Part shown: piece by piece, positions 1 through 24,580 of the stretch | Position numbering within the stretch: the stretch's first letter is position 1 | Layout: every line of letters begins with the position of its first letter | DNA from: Spodoptera frugiperda | Lineage: Eukaryota > Arthropoda > Insecta > Lepidoptera > Noctuidae | Reading direction: 5' to 3' | Assembly (NCBI RefSeq): GCF_023101765.2 | Contig: NC_064230.1 | Span: 1,178,001-1,242,000, forward strand | Length of the DNA: 64,000 bases | Notes under the pieces: model-generated | Told to the model about the DNA's origin: nothing | The model's input: only the letters and a program-made list of their open reading frames with translations | The model's database searches: none | Program-made: the position numbers and the translations under genes

Positions 1-3000
1 TTGTCATCAGGAGACTGTCCGGGCTTGCCGGGCTTGCCGGGCTTGCCTGGCTTGCCTGGTTTCTTGCCACCCTGTCCAGGTTTCTTGGGGTTGGTCTCAT
101 CGTCATCGTCATTGTCATCAGGAGACTGTCCGGGCTTGCCGGGCTTGCCGGGCTTGCCTGGCTTGCCTGGTTTCTTGCCACCCTGTCCAGGTTTCTTGGG
201 GTTGGTCTCATCGTCATCGTCATTGTCATCAGGAGACTGTCCGGGCTTGCCGGGCTTGCCGGGCTTGCCTGGCTTGCCTGGTTTCTTGCCACCCTGTCCA
301 GGTTTCTTGGGGTTGGTCTCATCGTCATCATCATTGTCATCAGGAGACTGTCCGGGCTTGCCGGGCTTGCCTGGCTTGCCTGGTTTCTTGCCACCCTGTC
401 CAGGTTTCTTGGGGTTGGTCTCATCGTCATCGTCATTGTCATCAGGAGACTGTCCGGGCTTGCCGGGCTTGCCGGGCTTGCCTGGCTTGCCTGGTTTCTT
501 GCCACCCTGTCCAGGTTTCTTGGGGTTGGTCTCATCGTCATCATCATTGTCATCAGGAGACTGTCCGGGCTTGCCGGGCTTGCCTGGCTTGCCTGGTTTC
601 TTGCCACCCTGTCCAGGTTTCTTGGGGTTGGTCTCATCGTCATCGTCATTGTCATCAGGAGACTGTCCGGGCTTGCCGGGCTTGCCTGGCTTGCCTGGTT
701 TCTTGCCACCCTGTCCAGGTTTCTTGGGGTTGGTCTCATCGTCATCGTCATTGTCATCAGGAGACTGTCCGGGCTTGCCGGGCTTGCCTGGCTTGCCTGG
801 TTTCTTGCCACCCTGTCCAGGTTTCTTGGGGTTGGTCTCATCGTCATCGTCATTGTCATCAGGAGACTGTCCGGGCTTGCCGGGCTTGCCGGGCTTGCCT
901 GGCTTGCCTGGTTTCTTGCCACCCTGTCCAGGTTTCTTGGGGTTGGTCTCATCGTCATCGTCATTGTCATCAGGAGACTGTCCGGGCTTGCCGGGCTTGC
1001 CTGGCTTGCCTGGTTTCTTGCCACCCTGTCCAGGTTTCTTGGGGTTGGTCTCATCGTCATCATCATTGTCATCAGGAGACTGTCCGGGCTTGCCGGGCTT
1101 GCCTGGCTTGCCTGGTTTCTTGCCACCCTGTCCAGGTTTCTTGGGGTTGGTCTCATCGTCATCGTCATTGTCATCAGGAGACTGTCCGGGCTTGCCGGGC
1201 TTGCCTGGCTTGCCTGGTTTCTTGCCACCCTGTCCAGGTTTCTTGGGGTTGGTCTCATCGTCATCGTCATTGTCATCAGGAGACTGTCCGGGCTTGCCGG
1301 GCTTGCCTGGCTTGCCTGGTTTCTTGCCACCCTGTCCAGGTTTCTTGGGGTTGGTCTCATCGTCATCGTCATTGTCATCAGGAGACTGTCCGGGCTTGCC
1401 GGGCTTGCCGGGCTTGCCTGGCTTGCCTGGTTTCTTGCCACCCTGTCCAGGTTTCTTGGGGTTGGTCTCATCGTCATCATCATTGTCATCAGGAGACTGT
1501 CCGGGCTTGCCGGGCTTGCCTGGCTTGCCTGGTTTCTTGCCACCCTGTCCAGGTTTCTTGGGGTTGGTCTCATCGTCATCGTCCTTGTCATCAGGAGACT
1601 GTCCGGGCTTGCCTGGCTTGCCTGGGCTTGTCCGGGCTTGCCGGGCTTGCCTGGCTTGCCTGGTTTCTTGCCACCCTGTCCAGGTTTCTTGGGGTTGGTC
1701 TCATCGTCATCATCATTGTCATCAGGAGACTGTCCGGGCTTGCCGGGCTTGCCTGGCTTGCCTGGTTTCTTGCCACCCTGTCCAGGTTTCTTGGGGTTGG
1801 TCTCATCGTCATCGTCATTGTCATCAGGAGACTGTCCGGGCTTGCCGGGCTTGCCGGGCTTGCCTGGCTTGCCTGGTTTCTTGCCACCCTGTCCAGGTTT
1901 CTTGGGGTTGGTCTCATCGTCATCGTCATTGTCATCAGGAGACTGTCCGGGCTTGCCGGGCTTGCCGGGCTTGCCTGGCTTGCCTGGTTTCTTGCCACCC
2001 TGTCCAGGTTTCTTGGGGTTGGTCTCGTCGTCATCATCATTGTCATCAGGAGACTGTCCGGGCTTGCCGGGCTTGCCTGGCTTGCCTGGTTTCTTGCCAC
2101 CCTGTCCAGGTTTCTTGGGGTTGGTCTCATCGTCATCGTCATTGTCATCAGGAGACTGTCCGGGCTTGCCGGGCTTGCCTGGCTTGCCTGGTTTCTTGCC
2201 ACCCTGTCCAGGTTTCTTGGGGTTGGTCTCATCGTCATCGTCATTGTCATCAGGAGACTGTCCGGGCTTGCCGGGCTTGCCGGGCTTGCCTGGCTTGCCT
2301 GGTTTCTTGCCACCCTGTCCAGGTTTCTTGGGGTTGGTCTCATCGTCATCATCATTGTCATCAGGAGACTGTCCGGGCTTGCCGGGCTTGCCTGGCTTGC
2401 CTGGTTTCTTGCCACCCTGTCCAGGTTTCTTGGGGTTGGTCTCGTCGTCATCATCATTGTCATCAGGAGACTGTCCGGGCTTGCCGGGCTTGCCGGGCTT
2501 GCCTGGCTTGCCTGGTTTCTTGCCACCCTGTCCAGGTTTCTTGGGGTTGGTCTCGTCGTCATCATCATTGTCATCAGGAGACTGTCCGGGCTTGCCGGGC
2601 TTGCCGGGCTTGCCTGGCTTGCCTGGTTTCTTGCCACCCTGTCCAGGTTTCTTGGGGTTGGTCTCATCGTCATCGTCATTGTCATCAGGAGACTGTCCGG
2701 GCTTGCCGGGCTTGCCGGGCTTGCCTGGCTTGCCTGGTTTCTTGCCACCCTGTCCAGGTTTCTTGGGGTTGGTCTCATCGTCATCGTCATTGTCATCAGG
2801 AGACTGTCCGGGCTTGCCGGGCTTGCCGGGCTTGCCTGGCTTGCCTGGTTTCTTGCCACCCTGTCCAGGTTTCTTGGGGTTGGTCTCATCGTCATCGTCA
2901 TTGTCATCAGGAGACTGTCCGGGCTTGCCGGGCTTGCCTGGCTTGCCTGGTTTCTTGCCACCCTGTCCAGGTTTCTTGGGGTTGGTCTCGTCGTCATCGT

Positions 3001-6000
3001 CATTGTCATCAGGAGACTGTCCGGGCTTGCCGGGCTTGCCTGGCTTGCCTGGTTTCTTGCCACCCTGTCCAGGTTTCTTGGGGTTGGTCTCGTCGTCATC
3101 ATCATTGTCATCAGGAGACTGTCCGGGCTTGCCGGGCTTGCCTGGCTTGCCTGGTTTCTTGCCACCCTGTCCAGGTTTCTTGGGGTTGGTCTCGTCGTCA
3201 TCATCATTGTCATCAGGAGACTGTCCGGGCTTGCCGGGCTTGCCTGGCTTGCCTGGTTTCTTGCCACCCTGTCCAGGTTTCTTGGGGTTGGTCTCATCGT
3301 CATCGTCATTGTCATCAGGAGACTGTCCGGGCTTGCCGGGCTTGCCGGGCTTGCCTGGCTTGCCTGGTTTCTTGCCACCCTGTCCAGGTTTCTTGGGGTT
3401 GGTCTCGTCGTCATCGTCATTGTCATCAGGAGACTGTCCGGGCTTGCCGGGCTTGCCTGGCTTGCCTGGTTTCTTGCCACCCTGTCCAGGTTTCTTGGGG
3501 TTGGTCTGTCGTCATCGTCATTGTCATCAGGAGACTGTCCGGGCTTGCCGGGCTTGCCTGGCTTGCCTGGTTTCTTGCCACCCTGTCCAGGTTTCTTGGG
3601 GTTGGTCTCATCGTCATCGTCATTGTCATCAGGAGACTGTCCGGGCTTGCCGGGCTTGCCGGGCTTGCCTGGCTTGCCTGGTTTCTTGCCACCCTGTCCA
3701 GGTTTCTTGGGGTTGGTCTCGTCGTCATCATCATTGTCATCAGGAGACTGTCCGGGCTTGCCGGGCTTGCCGGGCTTGCCTGGCTTGCCTGGTTTCTTGC
3801 CACCCTGTCCAGGTTTCTTGGGGTTGGTCTCATCGTCATCGTCATTGTCATCAGGAGACTGTCCGGGCTTGCCGGGCTTGCCTGGCTTGCCTGGTTTCTT
3901 GCCACCCTGTCCAGGTTTCTTGGGGTTGGTCTCATCGTCATCGTCCTTGTCATCAGGAGACTGTCCGGGCTTGCCGGGCTTGCCTGGCTTGCCTGGTTTC
4001 TTGCCACCCTGTCCAGGTTTCTTGGGGTTGGTCTCATCGTCATCATCATTGTCATCAGGAGACTGTCCGGGCTTGCCGGGCTTGCCGGGCTTGCCGGGCT
4101 TGCCTGGCTTGCCTGGTTTCTTGCCACCCTGTCCAGGTTTCTTGGGGTTGGTCTCGTCGTCATCATCATTGTCATCAGGAGACTGTCCGGGCTTGCCGGG
4201 CTTGCCTGGCTTGCCTGGTTTCTTGCCACCCTGTCCAGGTTTCTTGGGGTTGGTCTCGTCGTCATCATCATTGTCATCAGGAGACTGTCCGGGCTTGCCG
4301 GGCTTGCCTGGCTTGCCTGGCTTGCCTGGTTTCTTGCCACCCTGTCCAGGTTTCTTGGGGTTGGTCTCATCGTCATCGTCATTGTCATCAGGAGACTGTC
4401 CGGGCTTGCCGGGCTTGCCTGGCTTGCCTGGTTTCTTGCCACCCTGTCCAGGTTTCTTGGGGTTGGTCTCATCGTCATCGTCATTGTCATCAGGAGACTG
4501 TCCGGGCTTGCCGGGCTTGCCTGGCTTGCCTGGTTTCTTGCCACCCTGTCCAGGTTTCTTGGGGTTGGTCTCATCGTCATCGTCATTGTCATCAGGAGAC
4601 TGTCCGGGCTTGCCGGGCTTGCCTGGCTTGCCTGGTTTCTTGCCACCCTGTCCAGGTTTCTTGGGGTTGGTCTCATCGTCATCGTCATTGTCATCAGGAG
4701 ACTGTCCGGGCTTGCCGGGCTTGCCGGGCTTGCCTGGCTTGCCTGGTTTCTTGCCACCCTGTCCAGGTTTCTTGGGGTTGGTCTCATCGTCATCGTCATT
4801 GTCATCAGGAGACTGTCCGGGCTTGCCGGGCTTGCCGGGCTTGCCTGGCTTGCCTGGTTTCTTGCCACCCTGTCCAGGTTTCTTGGGGTTGGTCTCATCG
4901 TCATCGTCATTGTCATCAGGAGACTGTCCGGGCTTGCCGGGCTTGCCTGGCTTGCCTGGTTTCTTGCCACCCTGTCCAGGTTTCTTGGGGTTGGTCTCGT
5001 CGTCATCATCATTGTCATCAGGAGACTGTCCGGGCTTGCCGGGCTTGCCGGGCTTGCCTGGCTTGCCTGGTTTCTTGCCACCCTGTCCAGGTTTCTTGGG
5101 GTTGGTCTCGTCGTCATCATCATTGTCATCAGGAGACTGTCCGGGCTTGCCGGGCTTGCCGGGCTTGCCTGGCTTGCCTGGTTTCTTGCCACCCTGTCCA
5201 GGTTTCTTGGGGTTGGTCTCATCGTCATCGTCATTGTCATCAGGAGACTGTCCGGGCTTGCCGGGCTTGCCGGGCTTGCCTGGCTTGCCTGGTTTCTTGC
5301 CACCCTGTCCAGGTTTCTTGGGGTTGGTCTCGTCGTCATCATCATTGTCATCAGGAGACTGTCCGGGCTTGCCGGGCTTGCCTGGCTTGCCTGGTTTCTT
5401 GCCACCCTGTCCAGGTTTCTTGGGGTTGGTCTCGTCGTCATCATCATTGTCATCAGGAGACTGTCCGGGCTTGCCGGGCTTGCCGGGCTTGCCTGGCTTG
5501 CCTGGTTTCTTGCCACCCTGTCCAGGTTTCTTGGGGTTGGTCTCGTCGTCATCATCATTGTCATCAGGAGACTGTCCGGGCTTGCCGGGCTTGCCGGGCT
5601 TGCCGGGCTTGCCTGGCTTGCCTGGTTTCTTGCCACCCTGTCCTGGTTTCTTGGGGTTGGTCTCGTCGTCATCGTCATTGTCATCAGGAGACTGTCCGGG
5701 CTTGCCGGGCTTGCCTGGCTTGCCTGGTTTCTTGCCACCCTGTCCAGGTTTCTTGGGGTTGGTCTCATCGTCATCGTCATTGTCATCAGGAGACTGTCCG
5801 GGCTTGCCGGGCTTGCCGGGCTTGCCTGGCTTGCCTGGTTTCTTGCCACCCTGTCCAGGTTTCTTGGGGTTGGTCTCGTCGTCATCATCATTGTCATCAG
5901 GAGACTGTCCGGGCTTGCCGGGCTTGCCGGGCTTGCCTGGCTTGCCTGGTTTCTTGCCACCCTGTCCAGGTTTCTTGGGGTTGGTCTCATCGTCATCGTC

Positions 6001-6201
6001 ATTGTCATCAGGAGACTGTCCGGGCTTGCCGGGCTTGCCGGGCTTGCCTGGTTTCTTGCCACCCTGTCCAGGTTTCTTGGGGTTGGTCTCGTCGTCATCA
6101 TCATTGTCACCAGGAGACTGTCCGGGCTTGCCGGGCTTGCCTGGCTTGCCTGGTTTCTTGCCACCCTGTCCAGGTTTCTTGGGGTTGGTCTCGTCGTTAT
6201 C
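1..6201 (-). pseudogene. Array portion downstream of the in-frame stop; status uncertain
   Basis: About 58 further repeat units follow the TAA at 6202-6204. The reading frame of the upstream array continues unchanged to about 3508. There one base is missing (ggtctgtcg where other units have ggtctcgtcg or ggtctcatcg), and a second shift in the same direction lies near 1625. Read literally, this is non-coding 3' sequence or decayed repeat. The units keep the same mostly synonymous variation as the upstream part, which instead suggests a coding array with recent lesions or consensus errors. Both readings stay open. Confidence 0.5.
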
Positions 6202-19188
<12,987 letters not shown>

Positions 19189-19266
19189 TTTGGTACCCAG
19201 TGGACTAACTGGAGATGGGCTTCTACGACCAAACTCCAACTATGTCCACCAAACCACTACCCCAAG

Positions 19267-19274
19267 CTTATATA
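19267..19274 (-). promoter_or_regulatory. TATA box of the giant repeat-protein gene
   Basis: TATATAAG on the minus strand, 79-86 bp upstream of the start codon at 19188. The expected initiation region, about 30 bp downstream, falls near 19238-19243. No other core element is clear. Confidence 0.6.
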
Positions 19275-19437
19275 CCGAATCAAAACTACCAAAACAAAAA
19301 AAAAATACCAAATTTGTTTACACAATTGTTTCAATCACACGTACTTTAAAATTGTTTCTATCGTCTATATATTATTTATTAACTACCAAAATTAATATAC
19401 AGCGTGTAACAAACAAAATACATCAAGAAAGTTTTTG

Positions 19438-19675
19438 AATGTGTGGGAGAGCCATGCTTCGGCACTGCTGGGCCGGCTCGACCGGAGTGATACCACGGCC
19501 GAGCAGAAAACCGTGAAACAACTTGCGTTGTATTTCGTTGTGTGTGAGGTTACCGGAGGCCCAATTCCCCCCTTGCCAATCTTCCCAATCCCCGATTTCG
19601 CGAACAACAACCCTAAAATTCCTAAATCCCAAAAAGCCAGGAACGCACTTGTAACGCCTCTGGTGTTTTAAGTGC
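19438..19675 (+). mobile_element. SINE-2 copy
   Basis: Starts gtgtgggagagccatgcttcgg and is truncated at the 3' end, where an inverted partner copy begins (19690-19870). The pair forms a head-to-tail inverted repeat upstream of the giant gene's promoter. Confidence 0.8.
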
Positions 19676-19689
19676 GTTGTCGTTTTTTT

Positions 19690-19870
19690 TTTTAAACACG
19701 CCGGTAATCGAGCAGACGTATTACCTGATGGTAAGCAATCGCCACCGCCCATGGACACTTGAAACACGAGAGGCTTTACAATTGCGTTTCCGGCTTTTTG
19801 GGAGTTAAAAATTTAAGGGTTGTTGTTCGAGAATGGGGATGGGGAAGATTGGGAATGGGGGAATTGGTTT
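19690..19870 (-). mobile_element. SINE-2 copy, 5' truncated, inverted to its neighbour
   Basis: Contains tgatggtaagcaatcgcc and aatttaagggttgttg in reverse orientation. The transposon end nearest 19690 shares the T-rich boundary with the preceding copy. Confidence 0.75.
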
Positions 19871-20144
19871 GTTATGTTATCTAGAAACCGTGCACTTGAT
19901 ATGTATACCACCTTTTTGTTACACCGTGTATATTATTACCTTAAAATTTAAATATTTATTTAACAATAAATTTGTTTAGAACACCTGGGTAAATAACATT
20001 GGTATTGAAATAAAAGATTTTCGTATTAACTGATTTTGAGCTAAACAATTAGGTATGATTTATTATTGGTTACCAATTTTCGTGTTAAATAAAATATGTT
20101 TTAAAATTATTCCTATTCTTCATCCCCCTATTACGACTGACTGA

Positions 20145-20422
20145 CTGACTGACTCGAGTCGAGTGGTCGAAATTACGAAAAGGGGTCTCGGGTTCAATCC
20201 CCGGGTCGGACAGAGTATTACTGTGTTTATTTCCGATTTTCGAAAATATCTCAGTAGTAGCACGGAGTCTGGTATTGTGTCCAGTATATGGCAATAGGCT
20301 CACCCCCTATTACATGGGACTTATAACACAAATGGTGAAAAGTGGATGTACATTGTATAGCGGCATTACGTGCCGTAATGTGCAACTGTAACTACCCCTT
20401 CGGGGATAAAAAGTCTTGACGA
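20145..20422 (+). mobile_element. SINE-1 copy
   Basis: Forward copy with gtcgagtggtcg, ggttcaatccccgggtcgg and accccttcggggataaa. A short (gact)n tract precedes it. Confidence 0.8.
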
Positions 20423-20455
20423 TATTTATTTATTATACTCTCCTATTGTATCTCT

Positions 20456-20552
20456 GTGCCGGCTCGACCGGAGTGATACCACGGCCGAGCAGAAAACAAA
20501 CGTGAAACAACGCTTGCGTTGTGTGCGTGAGGTTACCGGAGGCCCAATTACC
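20456..20552 (+). mobile_element. SINE-2 fragment (middle block)
   Basis: ccggctcgaccggagtgatac through ggttaccggaggcccaatt only; both ends are missing. Confidence 0.7.
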
Positions 20553-20769
20553 TTGCTTAACTCAGGAACCAAACGTTCAACACATTACAGCAATCTTAGG
20601 ATCATAAATAACTAACATTAAACACATGTATTACGTCATTAACTCTTTGTATAACTGCTTACGACAAAGAATTAATGTAGCGTGAAGAACATGTGTAACT
20701 CAATTTTGGTGGAAAATCTGTTATAATAATTTGAGTTCAGTTTAAAAAATACTTTGACGACACATGATA

Positions 20770-21050
20770 AGTGACGAATGGGCCGGCTCGACCGGAGTGA
20801 TACCACGGCCTCACAGAAAACCGACGTGAAACAACGCTTGTGTTGTGTTTCGTTGTGTGAGTGAGGTTACTGGAGGCCCAATTCCCCCTTCCCAATCTTC
20901 CCAATCCCCGATTCCCGAACAACAACCCTTAAATTCCTAACCCCCAAAAAGCCGGCAACGCACTTGTAACGGTGTTTCAAGTGTCCATGGGCGGCGACGA
21001 TTGCTTACCATCAGGTGATACGTCTGCTCGTTTACCGGAGTGTTTCATAA
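20770..21050 (+). mobile_element. SINE-2 copy
   Basis: From cacgaatgggccggctcgacc-type sequence to ctcgtttaccgg. The first 20 bp of the family are replaced. Confidence 0.8.
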
Positions 21051-21295
21051 AAAAAGTGACAGAAGACAGAAGTCGCACACAGACGATCGACGAACAAATC
21101 AACGGATGACGTCATAAATCCTACATCGCACATGTGAAGTTTACATGCGAATAAATATGGATAGAAAATCCCAACGAACAACAGTTGGGCAGAAAGCCCG
21201 CCAGGCACGATCACCTCGCCTGGTCGGAAGATACTGCTTTTCTTAGGGAACTTTACTCTCTGTTCTCTAAAATACTTAGGAATGAGCACATATCT
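21036..21295 (+). mobile_element. Repeat with gtgacagaagacagaagtcgc
   Basis: Related copies at 48305-48600 and, reversed, 49195-49405 share atcaacggatgacgtcataaa and caacagttgggcagaaagcc, with a final inverted motif around ttagggaactttactctctg. No coding frame. Confidence 0.65.
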
Positions 21296-21699
21296 TCACT
21301 GACAAACAGACTGACTGAGAAGGAAAATAGAGTAAATGTAAATGACTACTTTTTATTTTAGTGTCCGTCTTGTAGATTATTTAAAAAAATTACATACGTA
21401 ATTTTTTTTTCCTTACGGAAACAAATACTTTCGAAGATATATCGATTTGAAATATCGCGTGACATTACTTCTAGGTACGTTTTATACGTAGAAATGACGT
21501 ATTTGCTCCCACTTCTAAACTTTGATTCGTTTTATCTAAGTACGGTACTGTTATCTTATACCTATGACAAAATAAAAAAATACGTGTCTAATATTTTTCT
21601 TTCGAAGATATATCGATTTGAAATATCTCGTGACCGCTCGAGGTCATCTCTGTGTCCCCGACAGGGGGCGCGAGGTCGCACCATCCAGGCCGATGCCTG

Positions 21700-21870
21700 T
21701 TTTGGCGGTTTCTTCTCGCTGCCTAATATGTATAAGCGCCATGATCACGGATCACGTATAAACTGTTTATCCGTGATCATGGCGCTTGCAACAGTGCCGA
21801 AATATCGGAAACTCATTAATAATGAAAAACATGGTAATTATTCCGTTTTAAATTTCAATTCTAGTGACGT
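21700..21870. mobile_element. Fold-back MITE (FB-3), rearranged copy
   Basis: Contains aagcgccatgatcacggat and its inverted partner ccgtgatcatggcgcttgc about 20 bp apart, a near-perfect hairpin. Other members are at 39010-39180 and 61200-61350. Confidence 0.7.
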
Positions 21871-22144
21871 AATATTTATCTATACAGAACCCAAAAAAAT
21901 AAACTACCAAGTGTATGCTTAACCAAATTTTCCAAAAATCACGCTTTGGATTAACGCTACAGAATGTATGTCGCACATAGCATACACAATACATAACACA
22001 TGTGTTTGTTTTATTACATGATACATACAATACATATATGTACTAATATTATAACTGAAACAGCATGTCTGTTTGTTTAAGTTATTTGTTTGTCCGTCTT
22101 TTACGGTAAAATGGAGCGACGATTCTTTGTTTTTTTTTTGGAAT

Positions 22145-22250
22145 TGGTGACAATCGAGCCGTGACACCTGATGGTAAGCGATCAGCACCGCCCATGGACA
22201 CCCGCAACACTAAAGGAGTCACACATGCGTTGCCGGGCCTTTAAAGAAGA
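22145..22250 (-). mobile_element. SINE-2-like fragment
   Basis: gatggtaagcgatcagcacc and cacatgcgttgccgggcc; diverged and short. Confidence 0.55.
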
Positions 22251-22354
22251 AGTAAGCCTTTTCTCTCTTCCCTCTCTTTTGAAAGTTTACGTATTCTTTT
22301 AAGTAAATGGGATTGAATGGGACATAGACTACCTGTGTCAATTCTCACCTCCCT

Positions 22355-22503
22355 TTTTTTGAGGGGGGAAAATCATCCAATGACATCTCTCGCCTTGGGC
22401 GAGGCGGGAGGGAGTGTCTCTTACTGACTAAAAACCACCCGTTGCTACTCCTGCTTTTCGAACCGGAGCCCCGGTAAACCCGCTAGGTAGTCCGCAGCTC
22501 AGT
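22355..22503 (+). mobile_element. Repeat-C copy
   Basis: gaaaatcatccaatgacatc to gtagtccgcagctc. Downstream, 22600-22700 carries another partial match in reverse orientation. Confidence 0.7.
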
Positions 22504-22927
22504 ATCGAGTGACATAGGCTACTTTTGTCTCTTTCTAACCCCTCCACTTCCCTAAAATAGGGAATGAAAGTTTGTATGGTGTATTTCGTTATTTTCAGGG
22601 TAGGTTTAAGTGAAGGAGAACCATGCTTGTGTAGAGGCTGACACCCCCTCTCGTCTCGCCCAAGGTGAGAGTAGATTTATTTTAACAGGATGAAGTTTCC
22701 CCCATCAAAAAAAACCGCTTAAAGGAGCGCGAGCGAAGCCGTAGACATAAGCTAGTATATAACATAATACATGTAGAAGTAATTAATTATTACATTCAAT
22801 TGTTTTTCAGTAACAATTCAGTATTTCAGCCATTCAAAGTCATTGTAAAACTATTTCTTTTGATTCTAGATTTTCGTACGTAGTTTTAAAAATAAATATT
22901 AACTATTTTCTATAATTAATTTTTTTA

Positions 22928-23198
22928 TTTGCCTCGTTGGTCGAGTGGTCGCAAGTGCGACTGCCGGACAAGGGCTCGATTCCCGGGTCGGGCAAAGTAT
23001 TACAGGACTTTTTCGGTTTTACGAAAATTTCTCAGTCGTTGCACGGAGTCTGGAATTGTGTCCAGTATATGGCAATAGGCTCACCCCCTATTACATGGGA
23101 CTTATAACACGAATGGTGGGTGTACATTGTACAGCGGCATTACGTGCCATAATGTGCACCTCTGCCTACCCCTTCGGGGATAAAAGGCGCAACGCTCT
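22928..23198 (+). mobile_element. SINE-1 copy, full tRNA-like head
   Basis: Begins gcctcgttggtcgagtggtc with recognisable A and B boxes and ends ccccttcggggataaaaggc. Best preserved head in the window. Confidence 0.85.
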
Positions 23199-23384
23199 AA
23201 CTAATTTATAGAAAGGTTAAAAATAAAACATCCCCGTTTTCAAAATACAAGATTTATTTTAATTCACATTAGACAAATCTGCTACTATACAAGTATACAT
23301 AAAAAAAAAACTGTTGGAATTTTACAAAAATAAAATTAAGGATTGTTAGGTTAAACGAGAAAATTCTTCATCAAAGGAAATGAT

Positions 23385-23540
23385 ACATGATATTTATTTT
23401 GCAAATAGGTTACAATGTAACTCTTTTACACATCAATCTCTTAAATAACTAGATGAGGCCGGCATTTCCTTCCCGTGCCGTGGCATCACACCGGCTGAGT
23501 CGGCCCATTCGTGAAGCATGGCTTTCCCACACTTAGGTTC
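23385..23540 (-). mobile_element. LINE-tail repeat plus SINE-2 end
   Basis: 23385-23455 (tgcaaataggttacaatg, ctagatgaggccggcatttc) matches 29335-29405. 23490-23535 is a reversed SINE-2 5' end (gaagcatggctttcccacac). Confidence 0.6.
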
Positions 23541-23753
23541 CACAATTAGATTATATTAATTACATCTCTCGTTTTACCTAACATTCTATAAATACGACAA
23601 ACGTTTGAAGAATTTAAACAGCTCTGCTGATCCTGAAATGAAATTTAGAAGAGATTGTGCTTCATCATCCTAATAGTGTGCATTACATCCTTAAGATTGA
23701 CTACCCTGTGGAAAATATAATAGATTACTTAAAAAAACATAATTATAAACGTT

Positions 23754-24045
23754 CTACTACGCTCCTTACATACTTCTTTAGCTTCCACCACATTCATACA
23801 TCTGATGGTATACAGAAATTACAGAGCGTCACCGCTGTGTACATTCTAAGACTCTCTCAGCACTCCGATACACTCCCCTAGCGCACTACATGTCACACAG
23901 CTTGCTACGCGCAGTAGTTACAGCTGTGTACAGTCTGTCACTCTCTCAGCACTCCCCTACACTCCCCTAGCGCGCTACATGTCACACAGCTTGCTACGCG
24001 CAGTAGGTACAGCTGTGTATAGTCTGTCACTCTCACAGTCGCCAC
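23754..24045 (+). repeat. Left arm of a large inverted repeat made of an 88-bp-type minisatellite
   Basis: About two and a half units with cactcccctagcgcgctac, atgtcacacagcttgctacg and cgcagtagttacagctgtg. The same units occur in inverse orientation at 25380-25716, and the outer flank ctactacgctccttacatac is also mirrored (gtatgtaaggagcgtagtag). Confidence 0.9.
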
Positions 24046-24119
24046 TAACGGACTTTCAATATTCTTAATTTAGTATTTTACCCCTATGAAGAAATAAATT
24101 AAAAAAAAAAATTGTATTG

Positions 24120-24465
24120 TTAGAGAAAAGTGTGGTTTGAAAGACGATGTAGTGACTAGGATTGAAAAGGGAATGTTACGATGGTTTGGACATGTAGAAA
24201 GGATGGATGAAAGCAGATTTACGAAAGAAATATACAAGGCGAATATGAGCGGGACCATCGGTAGAGGGCGCTCCAGACGGACATATAGCGACCAGATTGG
24301 CGATATATTAAAAAAGGACCAAATTAAAAGTACCTTTAACCGACGAGCATGCATGAAAAGACTGATGACTGTTGATGAAGCGAAAGAAGTAGGTATGTAA
24401 GAACCGTGGCAATTGGCGTTCCATTGTCTCTGCCTACCCCCATGGGAGACAGGCGTGAGGTTATG
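24120..24465 (+). mobile_element. LINE 3' ORF remnant (RTE-like)
   Basis: Frame 24137-24397 encodes residues typical of the C-terminal end of RTE-type non-LTR retrotransposon proteins (MLRWFGHVERMDESR, GRSRRTYSDQI). It continues into cattgtctctgcctaccccc and gacaggcgtgaggttatg, a 3' UTR also seen at 39310-39385, 48820-48880 (reverse) and 57067-57200. Severely 5' truncated. Intron 7 side of gene 2. Confidence 0.8.
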
Positions 24466-24554
24466 TATGAATGAAGAAATAAATATAGGACCAAACAATT
24501 AAGTACAAAAAAAAATTGTCACACTTTCTTTTCTATTACAAAATACTTACTATT

Positions 24555-24560
24555 TTTATT
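24555..24560 (-). terminator. Polyadenylation signal AATAAA of the 254-residue protein gene
   Basis: AATAAA on the minus strand, about 21 nt beyond the stop codon, in an AT-rich context. Confidence 0.6.
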
Positions 24561-24580
24561 GCTTATTATTTTTTTATATA

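Noticed and set aside
22928..23000. tRNA gene at the head of a SINE-1
   Set aside because: A and B boxes are present, but the acceptor stem does not close and the sequence continues into the SINE body; many copies exist.
24137..24400. Small gene
   Set aside because: The translated sequence is a recognisable LINE end, not a host gene.
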